Counted from the stretch's first letter, positions 7,616 through 14,405 are shown. The stretch is 33,615 nt of DNA from URNF01 sp045594105 (GCA_045594105.1 JAZNXY010000037.1:1-33615), one strand, 5' to 3'. The notes: generated by a model not told the origin, from the letters alone. Made by a program: numbers and translations.

Positions 7616-8774
7616 CGTCTTGCCCTCCTAACAGTTGTTTTACACGCCGCCTGGCAGCAGCATCCTTTTCGGCAGTGCCGATGTCCACAGCGGCCTTCAG
7701 TGCATAATCTCTACGCTTGAAAATACCGCGATATACACGATACGCATACGCAAGCGGCAGGCATTTGCTTGCCAAGGGTGCGTACAGCTTGTTTTTTTTC
7801 ATATCCTCTTTGGGCGGAAACAGCGATTGCCACAAAGTATTCATACGGCCGCCTTGCTTTTCCACGGCGGCGGCACGGGCGTTCTGACTACGGGCAAACT
7901 GTCCTGCATCCACCGTATATTCTGCAAGAAAAGCGACATCTTTCGGATCGATATCCGCCTTTGGCAGCGGCGACGGCACACCAAACCACTGTTCCGTCAA
8001 GGTGAGCACCGCCTGTGCATAGGTGTACAAGCCCAGCTCCTTCAACAATCTACATAGCTCTTGGGGATCGGGTGCAATATCACTCTTCAGAAACACCGCA
8101 AGGTCCACAAAGGAACGGATACCGGGGCTGTCGTCGGCAAAATGACGCAGCTGGTGGGATAAAAGATACACAAAATGGTACATAGGGTCGGTCGTTTCCA
8201 TACCCTGCCACACCGAAAAATGCTGTTCAATATCTGCAAGATAGGAACACAGCTGTGGCAACGACTCTATCGCATCCACCGTCGGATCAAAGTGAAACTC
8301 CACGTGCAGCGGCGGACGTTTTACGTATATCTGGGTGCTGTCTTCAAACAACAGCGTGTCCTCTGCCGTTACCGCACACACCGCTTCCCGATACGCAGAA
8401 GGTACATAAATATCCACATCCCCGAAGGTACGCAGCTCACGCATGGGATACAGGTGACTGATGACAGCCCCTTTTACCGCCGCAAACGGTATGTTTGCCT
8501 TGCGTAATGCGGCAAACAGCTCCTCGCACGCCGCACCGGTATTGGCAAACTGTCCCACCGTTGCATAAAACTGACGGGTTAAAAACATCGCTGCTTTTTC
8601 CGAAAAGCCGTCCTGCAAGGATTGTGTCATATACCCAACAATGCCGCCGACATTTCCTGCTCTCGCAAGGCGTGCCAAAGCATCACCGTCCACAGCTTTT
8701 GGTAAAGCGGGTGCGGCTTCTCCGTGTATAAACGCCCGTAAAAGAGCTAAAAGATACGCGGTTTCGGGTCTCAT
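7602..8774 (-). CDS. Nucleotidyltransferase family protein (NTP_transf_5-like)
   Basis: 390 residues from the ATG at 8772-8774. The part around residues 100-140 carries IPFAAVKGAVISHLYPMRELRTFGDVDIYVP. This is the nucleotidyltransferase core of the NTP_transf_5 (PF14907) type, with the GD-x-D metal-binding motif in FGDVDIYV. HVEFHFDP and YLLSHQLRHFADDSPGIRSFVDLAVFL, typical of the same family, follow. Such proteins often sit in surface polysaccharide loci, but the acceptor here is unknown. The start is set by AAGGAG seven bases upstream. A longer in-frame ATG at 8813 would place the coding region over the -10 box of a good promoter and is rejected. It is cotranscribed with the downstream AI-2E exporter gene. 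Confidence 0.78.
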   Translation of the reverse strand: MRPETAYLLALLRAFIHGEAAPALPKAVDGDALARLARAGNVGGIVGYMTQSLQDGFSEKAAMFLTRQFYATVGQFANTGAACEELFAALRKANIPFAAVKGAVISHLYPMRELRTFGDVDIYVPSAYREAVCAVTAEDTLLFEDSTQIYVKRPPLHVEFHFDPTVDAIESLPQLCSYLADIEQHFSVWQGMETTDPMYHFVYLLSHQLRHFADDSPGIRSFVDLAVFLKSDIAPDPQELCRLLKELGLYTYAQAVLTLTEQWFGVPSPLPKADIDPKDVAFLAEYTVDAGQFARSQNARAAAVEKQGGRMNTLWQSLFPPKEDMKKNKLYAPLASKCLPLAYAYRVYRGIFKRRDYALKAAVDIGTAEKDAAARRRVKQLLGGQDVEKK

Positions 8775-8803
8775 ATGACGTCTCCTTATATATACTCCAT
8801 TAT

Positions 8804-8832
8804 ATAGTATCATAAACGTGCTGTATTGTCTA
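8804..8832 (-). promoter_or_regulatory. Promoter for the nucleotidyltransferase gene
   Basis: Read on minus: TAGACA (8827-8832), 17 bases, TACTAT (8804-8809), preceded by TGA as an extended -10. Confidence 0.6.
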
Positions 8833-8893
8833 TCTCAAAATTATGAATTTTTATCGACAACCAAAAAGGGCTTAACTCTTTTGGGCTATACTA

Positions 8894-8922
8894 TTGACAG
8901 AACACAAAAACACGCCTACAAT
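8894..8922 (+). promoter_or_regulatory. Strong promoter ahead of the tail-fibre-like gene
   Basis: TTGACA (8894-8899), 17 bases, TACAAT (8917-8922). Transcription should start near 8929, about 30 bases before an intrinsic terminator. Confidence 0.8.
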
Positions 8923-8945
8923 TATATATGAGAGGAATATGTCGT

Positions 8946-8990
8946 ATGGATCCTTATTACCACACCGCAACGGTGTGGTTTTTGTTTTAG
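8946..8990 (+). CDS. Possible 14-residue leader peptide
   Basis: ATG at 8946 with GAGAGGAA about 9 bases upstream opens a frame reading MDPYYHTATVWFLF, then TAG at 8988-8990. The last two thirds coincide with the terminator hairpin (8960-8988), so a translating ribosome would cover the stem and could let transcription pass. The frame may equally be a by-product of the terminator sequence. No run of a single amino acid points to a specific signal. Confidence 0.3.
   Translation: MDPYYHTATVWFLF
8960..8988 (+). terminator. Intrinsic terminator/attenuator ahead of the tail-fibre-like gene
   Basis: CCACACCG (8960-8967) pairs with CGGTGTGG (8971-8978) over a CAA loop, followed by TTTTTGTTTT. It sits between a strong promoter and the gene's ribosome site, where a terminator is useful only as an attenuator or to end a short RNA of about 60 bases. 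Confidence 0.8.
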
Positions 8991-9000
8991 GAGGATGCAT

Positions 9001-10203
9001 ATGCAGCAAAAACAATTGGATTTTATTGTGGATGACCAGTTCATCCGTGCACCGCACTACACGGTGGTTGCCGATTCGAAGGACTATCTGGTGGCACGGT
9101 TTACCTTCAGCGAGCAATGGCAAGGGCTCGTTAAAACCGCTGTCTTTCAAGGTGCTGACGGCAAGGCATATTTTGTAGTATTGGACAAGGATACCTGTCC
9201 TATTCCCCACGAAGTGATACAGCCCACCCGCTTTTTAGTATCGGTGTTCGGAGGTGACCGCCTCACAGCCGATCGTGCTGTGGTGGAGGTTGCCGCATCC
9301 GGCTTCACCGCAAACGGCATTATCCCACCCGAGCCGACGCCCGACGTATACAATCAGTTGATGGAAACGGTCTCTGCAGACAGACAACTGGCACAAGCTG
9401 CCGCCGTCACCGCTGCGGAAAAGGCGGAACAGTGTGTGGCTCTCACCTCTTGTGCCGAAACACTCTTACAGGAGGCGGAAAATATACCTTCTCTCGTTGC
9501 CGCTGCAAAAGAAGCGGAGCAACGCGCAAAGGCATATGCTTTGCAAACCGAAGAGAACACAGCACAGGCACTGGATGCCGCCCAAGCAGCACTCTCGGCA
9601 GCACAAGCCTCCGATGATGCAAAAAGCGAAGCCCACGCACACGCACAACTGGCAAAAGCGGCGGAAACCGCCGCCGCCACCTATGCGGATACCGCTACCC
9701 TTTCTGCTGACGCAGCTGTCTCGGCCGCACAGGAAGCTACCGCTGCAGCAGAGGAAGTAAAGAAAGAATGGCAGCTTCTACAAACGGTTGCTGTCAGCGA
9801 ACTTACAGAGGCCCTTTCATTGACCTTCTCGGGGAAGAAGTTACAGGAATTGTACTTTGAAGGTACTGTGTGTTCGGGCGACCGCAGCACCTTGTTGCAA
9901 AACTTTGCTATCGGCATCACACGCAGTGCCACCATTTGGTCGGCCAACGGCACCTTTGGCAACGCTTCTTATCCCGAGGTTATGACCAAAGGTCACCTGT
10001 TTCTTTCTCCCAGCGGCACACTGGTATGTGATGCCACCGTCAGCCTGTACGGCTATACGTTGGACGGCAACGGCAAAAGCTTTACCTCCACCGGTCGTTT
10101 TAACGAGGCGGCATTTACCAACATTTCCTCTGTAAACGGCTTGTATCTGAAGGTCGCAGGCGGCTTTGCCGCAGGCACCTCATTCAAAATTTGGGGCAGA
10201 TAA
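9001..10203 (+). CDS. Phage tail-fibre / baseplate (BppU-like) protein, orphan
   Basis: 400 residues. Residues 1-110 resemble the N-terminal domain of phage baseplate upper/tail-fibre proteins: FIVDDQFIR, VVADSKDYLVARFTFSEQWQGLVKTAVFQ, PTRFLVSVFGGDRLTADRAVVEV. A linker (PPEPTPDVYNQLMETV) leads to an extremely alanine-rich, heptad-like stretch (about 120-260) that should form a trimeric coiled coil. A beta-rich C-terminal domain (about 275-400) would be the receptor or surface-binding tip. The start is taken as ATG 9001, six bases after AGGAGG; ATG 8995 directly abuts that site. No other phage gene lies nearby, so this is a prophage relic, a domesticated tail-like component, or a secreted adhesin. 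It lacks a signal peptide. The reading frame is intact and has its own promoter and attenuator, which argues against decay. Confidence 0.72.
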   Translation: MQQKQLDFIVDDQFIRAPHYTVVADSKDYLVARFTFSEQWQGLVKTAVFQGADGKAYFVVLDKDTCPIPHEVIQPTRFLVSVFGGDRLTADRAVVEVAASGFTANGIIPPEPTPDVYNQLMETVSADRQLAQAAAVTAAEKAEQCVALTSCAETLLQEAENIPSLVAAAKEAEQRAKAYALQTEENTAQALDAAQAALSAAQASDDAKSEAHAHAQLAKAAETAAATYADTATLSADAAVSAAQEATAAAEEVKKEWQLLQTVAVSELTEALSLTFSGKKLQELYFEGTVCSGDRSTLLQNFAIGITRSATIWSANGTFGNASYPEVMTKGHLFLSPSGTLVCDATVSLYGYTLDGNGKSFTSTGRFNEAAFTNISSVNGLYLKVAGGFAAGTSFKIWGR

Positions 10204-10211
10204 AAATACTG

Positions 10212-10240
10212 TTGACAAACATTGACTTATGTGTTAGAAT
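10212..10240 (+). promoter_or_regulatory. Promoter of the rplU-prp-rpmA operon
   Basis: TTGACA (10212-10217), 17 bases, TAGAAT (10235-10240), directly downstream of the tail-fibre-like gene. Confidence 0.82.
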
Positions 10241-10246
10241 GTGGGA

Positions 10247-10315
10247 TGCCGCATGTTGCAGGTATCTGTAAAGAGGTATAACCTCACCTGTCACAGCGAG
10301 TCTTAAGAAAAGGTA
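10247..10315 (+). ncRNA. Ribosomal protein L21 leader-like 5' UTR
   Basis: About 80 transcribed bases precede rplU. CAGGT (10259-10263) pairs with ACCTG (10286-10290), enclosing a second stem GAGGT (10273-10277)/ACCTC (10281-10285) with a 3-base loop. Firmicutes commonly carry an L21 leader in this position for autoregulation by the ribosomal protein. I infer this from position and fold; I have not matched the family consensus. Confidence 0.5.
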
Positions 10316-10324
10316 GGTACGCCT

Positions 10325-10675
10325 ATGTACGCCATTATTGAAACCGGCGGCAAACAGTACAAGGTTGAAAACGGTGATGTCGTTTTCATCGAAAAGCTGG
10401 AAGCTGCTGAAGAAGCGACTGTCGAGTTTGCACAGGTTATCGCATTCCACGACGGTAAAAACCTCAAAGTCGGCACCCCCTATGTCAAGAACGCCGTTGT
10501 TACCGGCAAGGTGCTGAAAAACGGTAAAGGTAAAAAGATTACCGTGTTCACCTACAAACCCAAAAAAGGCAGCAGCCGTAAAATGGGTCATCGCCAGCCG
10601 TACACGAAGGTCGAAATCCAGGGTATGGAAATCGTAAAACCTGCAAAAGCGGCAGCGGAAAAAGCCGCTGAATAA
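10325..10675 (+). CDS. rplU: 50S ribosomal protein L21
   Basis: 116 residues; the start MYAIIETGGKQYKVENGDVVFIEKL is the L21 signature, followed by the conserved VGTPYVKNAVVTGKVL and KITVFTYKPKKGSSRKMGHRQPYTKVEI, which contacts 23S rRNA. The C-terminus carries a short Ala/Lys/Glu tail (KPAKAAAEKAAE) beyond the usual end near residue 103. First gene of rplU-prp-rpmA, the standard Firmicutes order, behind a strong promoter and a structured leader. A ribosome site (AAAAGGTAGG) precedes the ATG. Confidence 0.98.
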   Translation: MYAIIETGGKQYKVENGDVVFIEKLEAAEEATVEFAQVIAFHDGKNLKVGTPYVKNAVVTGKVLKNGKGKKITVFTYKPKKGSSRKMGHRQPYTKVEIQGMEIVKPAKAAAEKAAE

Positions 10676-10680
10676 GTAAG

Positions 10681-10992
10681 ATGATTTGTGCTGTATTTCG
10701 GTATACCGACGGTGAGATAAAAGGGTTTTCCCTCAAAGGTCACGCAGGCGGTATAGAAGGTGAAGATATTGTATGTGCCGCAGTTTCCTCTGCCGCATAT
10801 ATGACCGCCAATACGCTCACAGATATTTGCAAGCTTTCTGCTGACATTACTGTGGCGGACGGTGATATGTCCCTTCTGCTTGCCGAAACCGATTCATCTG
10901 CAAGAACGGTTCTTGAAGGTTTCCTTCTGCATTTGAAAGAATTGCAGAAACAGTATCCTAAGCGGATACAGGTACTAAAAACGGAGGTGTAA
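10681..10992 (+). CDS. prp: Ribosomal-processing cysteine protease Prp
   Basis: 103 residues. Prp removes the N-terminal extension of ribosomal protein L27 so that L27 can reach the peptidyl-transferase centre. The catalytic pair is visible: His21 in LKGHAGG and Cys32 in GEDIVCAAVSSAAYM, matching the GHA...G-x-DIVCAAVS family motif. It lies between rplU and rpmA as in other Firmicutes. The start ATG is five bases after the rplU stop with only a weak ribosome site, so it is probably translated by coupling. Its presence agrees with the cleavable leader on the L27 gene product immediately downstream. Confidence 0.95.
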   Translation: MICAVFRYTDGEIKGFSLKGHAGGIEGEDIVCAAVSSAAYMTANTLTDICKLSADITVADGDMSLLLAETDSSARTVLEGFLLHLKELQKQYPKRIQVLKTEV

Positions 10993-10995
10993 GTT

Positions 10996-11280
10996 ATGTT
11001 AAAGATAAACATTCAGCTGTTCGCTCATAAAAAGGGCGTGGGCTCCACCAAGAACGGCCGTGATTCCGAATCCAAACGCCTTGGCGTAAAACGCGCTGAC
11101 GGTCAGTTTGTACCGGCAGGCAACATCTTGGTGCGTCAGCGTGGTACTCACATCCATCCCGGCAACAATGTGGGCATCGGTTCTGACGACACGCTGTATG
11201 CGAAAATCGACGGCGTGGTGCGCTTCGAACGCGTTGGCAAAGACCGCAAACGTGTCAGCGTTTACGCAGTAGAACAGTAA
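10996..11280 (+). CDS. rpmA: 50S ribosomal protein L27 with cleavable leader
   Basis: 94 residues. The mature L27 begins at AHKKGVGSTKNGRDSESKRLGVK, whose N-terminal tail reaches the ribosome's peptidyl-transferase centre. In front of it is the nine-residue extension MLKINIQLF that Firmicutes L27 carries and Prp removes. The rest (VPAGNILVRQRGTHIHPGNNVGIGSDDTLYA) is typical. The ATG is three bases after the prp stop with GGAGGTG upstream. Normally obg follows at once in related genomes; here a ~313-bp inverted-repeat element with an internal terminator separates them. Confidence 0.97.
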   Translation: MLKINIQLFAHKKGVGSTKNGRDSESKRLGVKRADGQFVPAGNILVRQRGTHIHPGNNVGIGSDDTLYAKIDGVVRFERVGKDRKRVSVYAVEQ

Positions 11281-11288
11281 GTTCAACT

Positions 11289-11601
11289 AAAAAGCATCTG
11301 CCGAGCGGAGCGCTCACATAGAGATAATTCGCCTAAAATAGTGAATTTTTGCGGTATAACGCGTTAAAAAGCCGCGGTACGCGTCAGCGTTACCGCGGTT
11401 TTTTGCCTTTTCTACCATCAAAAATTCCTATATTTTAGGTGCTTTGCAGTTTTGTAGCCGAAATATTTTTCCGATGCTCGAAGTTGCCAAACCGCAGTAA
11501 TACTGTATGTCTTATAAGGTTTGGCAACAATGAGATAGGGAAAATATCGGCGAAAAACCGATTTCTCCCTATGTGAGTGCTCCGCAAGCAGATGCTTTTT
11601 T
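11289..11601. repeat. MITE-like composite inverted-repeat element between rpmA and obg
   Basis: This gene-free stretch is bounded by imperfect terminal inverted repeats of about 35 bases: 11289-11324 against 11565-11601. They share AAAAAGCATCTGC, then CGGAGC, then CTCACATAG, with few mismatches. Inside lie two further hairpins. One spans about 11331-11442 (CCTAAAATA...GAATTTTTG arms, with a terminator at its tip). The other spans about 11457-11556 and includes a perfect 11-bp stem GTTGCCAAACC/GGTTTGGCAAC (11483-11493/11518-11528). No open frame fits it, and no clear target duplication is visible. It resembles a non-autonomous transposable element; a structured RNA is the alternative. Confidence 0.6.
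11366..11404 (+). terminator. Terminator after rpmA, inside the inverted-repeat element
   Basis: CCGCGGTA (11372-11379) pairs with TACCGCGG (11391-11398), extended by an inner CGC/GCG pairing around GTCA, and is followed by T6 (11399-11404), with A5 upstream. It should stop the rplU-prp-rpmA transcript before obg. Confidence 0.88.
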
Positions 11602-11602
11602 C

Positions 11603-11631
11603 TTGCAAAAAATTCACTTTTCCTTTATACT
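11603..11631 (+). promoter_or_regulatory. Promoter for obg-mrnC
   Basis: TTGCAA (11603-11608), 17 bases, TATACT (11626-11631). The -35 box begins two bases after the right end of the inverted-repeat element, so obg is transcribed apart from rpmA. Confidence 0.75.
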
Positions 11632-11650
11632 TGTTTGTGAGGTGAGTTCT

Positions 11651-12922
11651 ATGTTTGTAGATAAAGCCATTATCGAGGTGAAGGCAGGCAACGGCGGTGA
11701 CGGTGCAGTTGCCTTTCACCGTGAAAAATATGTAGCCGCAGGCGGTCCCGACGGCGGTGACGGCGGCAGAGGCGGTAATATCGTCTTTATGGTAGACACC
11801 GGTCTTAACACCCTGTCCGATTTCCGTTATAAACGAAAATATGCCGCAGGACACGGCGAAAACGGCGGTAAAAACAGATGCTTCGGCAAAAAGGGCGAGG
11901 ATCTTATCATCTATGTGCCCGAAGGCACGTTGATTTATGACAATGAAACCGGCCGTTTGATGGCGGATATGACGGCGGACAAGCCGTTTATTGCCGCAAA
12001 GGGCGGCAGAGGCGGCTGGGGCAACGCCCATTTTGCCTCCCCTACCCGTCAGGTGCCCCGCTTTGCCAAGCCAGGTGTGCCGGGTGAATCGTTTCGCTTG
12101 CGTCTGGAATTGAAATTGCTCGCAGACGTCGGCCTGGTCGGTTTCCCCAACGTCGGCAAATCCTCTTTGATTTCGGTGGTAAGTGAAGCAAAGCCCGAAA
12201 TTGCCAACTACCATTTCACTACCCTGACCCCTGTTTTGGGTGTGGTGCGTGTGGGTGAACGCAATTCCTTTGTTATGGCAGACATTCCCGGCATTATCGA
12301 AGGTGCGGCAGAGGGTGTCGGCCTCGGTCACGAGTTTTTGCGTCACATCGAGCGTTGCCGTCTGCTGGTACACGTGGTAGACGTGTCCGGCAGTGAAGGG
12401 CGGGATCCTATTGCCGATTTTGATGCCATTCAGAGCGAGCTTGTCGCTTTCAGCGAAACCCTTGCCGACCGTCCGATGTTGGTTGCCGGCAACAAGTGTG
12501 ACCTTGCCACCGACGAGCAGTTGGCTGCCTTCGAGGCGGAGATGCAAAAGCGAGGTCTGCCCTATTTCCCCATGATGGCAGCGATTGCACACGGCACCGA
12601 TGCACTTGTAAAGGCGTGTGCTGAAGCACTTTCCAAGCTGCCGCCGGTCGCCCACTTTGAAGCGGAGGCAATTGTATTGCCGGAGGCGGACAGCTTCAAG
12701 GACCGTACGGTACAGATTCGCCGTGAGGACGATATCTTCTTTGTGGAAGCTCCGTGGTTGTTACAGGTGATGCGTGGTATCAACTTTGATGACCACGAAG
12801 CGCTGCTGTACTTTGAACGTGTTTTGCGGTCCTCGGGTGTCATTGACGCACTCGAAAAAGCAGGCGTTGAAGAAGGCAACACGGTTTCCATTTACGATTT
12901 CGAGTTCGAATTTATTTATTAA
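11651..12922 (+). CDS. obg: GTPase Obg/CgtA
   Basis: 423 residues. A ribosome-associated GTPase for 50S maturation and stress control; essential in studied bacteria. Obg fold (1-158) with the glycine-rich hexamer pattern (GGPDGGDGGRGGNI, GGRGGWGNAHF); G domain with P-loop GFPNVGKSS (164-172), DIPGIIEGA (211-219, switch II) and NKCD (281-284); and a C-terminal OCT domain (about 350-423) with VEAPWLLQVMRGINFDDHEALLYFERVLRSSGVIDAL. The ATG at 11651 matches the conserved Obg N-terminus and follows GAGGTGAG; an in-frame start at 11573 would lie in the inverted-repeat element and before the promoter. mrnC follows 12 bases later. Confidence 0.97.
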   Translation: MFVDKAIIEVKAGNGGDGAVAFHREKYVAAGGPDGGDGGRGGNIVFMVDTGLNTLSDFRYKRKYAAGHGENGGKNRCFGKKGEDLIIYVPEGTLIYDNETGRLMADMTADKPFIAAKGGRGGWGNAHFASPTRQVPRFAKPGVPGESFRLRLELKLLADVGLVGFPNVGKSSLISVVSEAKPEIANYHFTTLTPVLGVVRVGERNSFVMADIPGIIEGAAEGVGLGHEFLRHIERCRLLVHVVDVSGSEGRDPIADFDAIQSELVAFSETLADRPMLVAGNKCDLATDEQLAAFEAEMQKRGLPYFPMMAAIAHGTDALVKACAEALSKLPPVAHFEAEAIVLPEADSFKDRTVQIRREDDIFFVEAPWLLQVMRGINFDDHEALLYFERVLRSSGVIDALEKAGVEEGNTVSIYDFEFEFIY

Positions 12923-12934
12923 AGGATGTAGTGT

Positions 12935-13309
12935 ATGGGACGATTATACCCAAAAGATATAGACGTGCATACCGTCAGCCCCTTGGCACTGGCCCTCATC
13001 GGTGACGGTGTATACGAGATGCTGGTACGTGAAAAGCTGGTTTGCGATGCCAACCGCAGTGCCAACGAGCTGCACAAGGCGGCGGTAAAGCTGGTGCGTG
13101 CGGAAGCACAGTCGGCGGCAATGGATATTTTAGAGCCGATGCTGACCGAAAAAGAGCTTGCCGTGTACAAGCGTGGCAGAAATGCCCATACCGCCAGAAA
13201 CAGCCGTGACTACCACCGTGCCACAGGACTGGAAGCGCTGTTCGGCTATATCTATCTGGAGGGCAACATCGACCGCATCCGTGAACTGTTTGATGCGTGT
13301 ATGAAATAA
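12935..13309 (+). CDS. mrnC: Mini-ribonuclease 3
   Basis: 124 residues comprising only the RNase III catalytic fold, without a dsRNA-binding domain. Mini-III trims the ends of 23S rRNA precursor. Key signs are LALIGDGVYEMLVRE, with the acidic active-site residues at the start of the domain; KRGRNAHTARNSRDYHRATGLEALFGYIYLEG, the typical second half with the E-AL-GY-YL signature; and the length, which suits the family. The ATG is preceded by AAAGGA. It is co-transcribed with obg, which joins two ribosome-biogenesis functions, and ends at a strong convergent terminator. Confidence 0.92.
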   Translation: MGRLYPKDIDVHTVSPLALALIGDGVYEMLVREKLVCDANRSANELHKAAVKLVRAEAQSAAMDILEPMLTEKELAVYKRGRNAHTARNSRDYHRATGLEALFGYIYLEGNIDRIRELFDACMK

Positions 13310-13347
13310 AAAAAGAAGGATGCAAAGCATCCTTCTTTTTTTATTTC
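13303..13347. terminator. Bidirectional terminator between mrnC and the QueG-like gene
   Basis: A perfect 21-bp inverted repeat (13303-13323 with 13327-13347) around AAA: core AGAAGGATGC/GCATCCTTCT with A7 and T7 flanks. It overlaps the last codons of both convergent genes. Confidence 0.93.
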
Positions 13348-14108
13348 AAGAGCTCTTTATTGCGGCGGATCACCGCTTCGCCTCTCCAGGCATACGCACG
13401 GCACGAAAAATCGGGGTCGTTTTCAATAAAATGCGGTGTAAACCTGTCAAAGCACGGGTGTGGTGCGATTTTCGCATCCTTGTTGTGCGGACACACCTCC
13501 TGACAGCGATCACAACCCCATATAAGACCGTTTTTACGTATCAGGGCCTTTTCTTTATCGGTAAGGTTGCCTTTTTTCTGGGTGATGGCAGACACGCAGG
13601 TGTCTCTGCTGTCGGGCAGGCAACCGCCGTAACACGCCGCAACACACGCACCGCAATTGGCACACGTGCGGATATCACCGCCCGTCGTTTTCAGCGGCAT
13701 ATCAGTGACGATTTCACCGATGAATACATACGACCCGTATGTTCTGTGAATCAGCAATCCGTTTCTGCCGATACACCCAAGCCCTGCTTTTGCGGACGCA
13801 TACACTTCGGGAACAGGAGAGTTATCTATAAACGGCTCAAACTGATAGGCAGGATATGCCGTTTTCAGTGCTGCCGCCATTTTCTCCAAAACCCCACCTG
13901 CTGCCTTGTGATAATCGGGCACACATGCATATCGGGAAAGCTCTCGGTCTTCGGTATCAGGGAAACGGTACGGAAACACGCACAGCATAATGCTTTGGGC
14001 GTTTTTGGGCAACCGTTTTGCCGCCGCACAGGACAGCAGACGGTCTTTTACATCCGCAAAAGCACAAACACCGAAATCCGGCACAAGCTTTTTCACGATA
14101 TTTTCCAT
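13341..14108 (-). CDS. QueG-like double [4Fe-4S] protein (short epoxyqueuosine reductase homologue)
   Basis: 255 residues from the ATG at 14106-14108 (AAGGGGGG upstream). The order of motifs follows QueG, the cobalamin-dependent enzyme of the last step of queuosine synthesis: SRYACVPDYHK (59-68, equivalent to the RYA-x-x-x-DYHK active-site segment), AGLGCIGRNGLLIHRTYGSYVFIGEIVTDM (108-137), a first cluster site CANCGACVAAC (Cys149/152/155/159), then DTCVSAITQKKG, and a second site GCDRCQEVCPHN (Cys199/202/206). It lacks the C-terminal repeats of long QueG forms and is at the short end of the family, so it may be a reductase acting on something else. A start at 14141 is rejected because it overlaps the -10 box. 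Transcribed alone, divergent from the next unit. Confidence 0.78.
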   Translation of the reverse strand: MENIVKKLVPDFGVCAFADVKDRLLSCAAAKRLPKNAQSIMLCVFPYRFPDTEDRELSRYACVPDYHKAAGGVLEKMAAALKTAYPAYQFEPFIDNSPVPEVYASAKAGLGCIGRNGLLIHRTYGSYVFIGEIVTDMPLKTTGGDIRTCANCGACVAACYGGCLPDSRDTCVSAITQKKGNLTDKEKALIRKNGLIWGCDRCQEVCPHNKDAKIAPHPCFDRFTPHFIENDPDFSCRAYAWRGEAVIRRNKELLK

Positions 14109-14136
14109 ACCTGTCCCCCCTTCTTTCGTTTTTTCT

Positions 14137-14165
14137 ATCATATCACCTTTTACATCTTTTTACAA
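14137..14165 (-). promoter_or_regulatory. Promoter for the QueG-like gene
   Basis: Read on minus: TTGTAA (14160-14165), 17 bases, TATGAT (14137-14142). The -35 lies inside the left arm of the palindrome 14156-14187. Confidence 0.65.
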
Positions 14166-14187
14166 GTGGAGCAGTACTTGTAAAAAG
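14156..14187. promoter_or_regulatory. Palindrome holding both -35 boxes of a divergent promoter pair
   Basis: CTTTTTACAAGT (14156-14167) and ACTTGTAAAAAG (14176-14187) are perfect 12-base arms with 8 bases between. Each arm contains the TTGTAA -35 box of one of two divergent promoters. A dimeric regulator bound here would control both directions. Confidence 0.6.
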
Positions 14188-14206
14188 AAAGATTACGTAG
14201 TACAAT
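14178..14206 (+). promoter_or_regulatory. Promoter for the small protein / nucleoside hydrolase / phosphoesterase operon
   Basis: TTGTAA (14178-14183), 17 bases, TACAAT (14201-14206). The mirror image of the promoter for the QueG-like gene. Confidence 0.7.
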
Positions 14207-14230
14207 AAAAACACCAAAGGAGTGGATCGT

Positions 14231-14404
14231 ATGGAACCCAAAGACTATATCGTTGTAAAAATTGAAGGCGAGTATGCCTACCTGCGTGAAATGGGTGCAG
14301 ACGAAAGCAGTGATTTGTTTATCGCTCTGGCACTTTTGCCGTTTGGCACCGATGTAAACAGTCGGCTGCATTACGAGATGTTTACCTACACCTTGGAGGA
14401 TTAA
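14231..14404 (+). CDS. Small conserved-looking protein, function unknown
   Basis: 57 residues, acidic, without membrane segments or cysteines. It reads as a small beta-rich domain: YIVVKIEGEYAYLREM, a short acidic loop (GADESSD), then LFIALALLPFGTDVNSRLHYEMFTYTLED. I do not recognise a named family. The ATG at 14231 is chosen because AAAGGAG ends eight bases upstream; GTG at 14222 overlaps that site. Its stop lies one base before the ATG of the nucleoside hydrolase gene, and a clear promoter precedes it, so it is very probably translated and shares that operon's regulation. Confidence 0.72.
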   Translation: MEPKDYIVVKIEGEYAYLREMGADESSDLFIALALLPFGTDVNSRLHYEMFTYTLED

Positions 14405-14405
14405 C

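Noticed and set aside
8894..9178. A 94-codon plus frame overlapping the tail-fibre-like gene start
   Set aside because: It begins upstream of the predicted transcription start, crosses the terminator, and is out of frame with the well-supported gene.
11435..12655. A 406-codon open frame on minus across obg
   Set aside because: Antisense to Obg motifs, no ribosome site, His/Gly/Thr-rich translation typical of shadow frames.
13320..14183. A 287-codon open frame on plus across the QueG-like gene
   Set aside because: Antisense to two conserved Fe-S motifs, and it covers the mrnC terminator and the palindromic promoter region.
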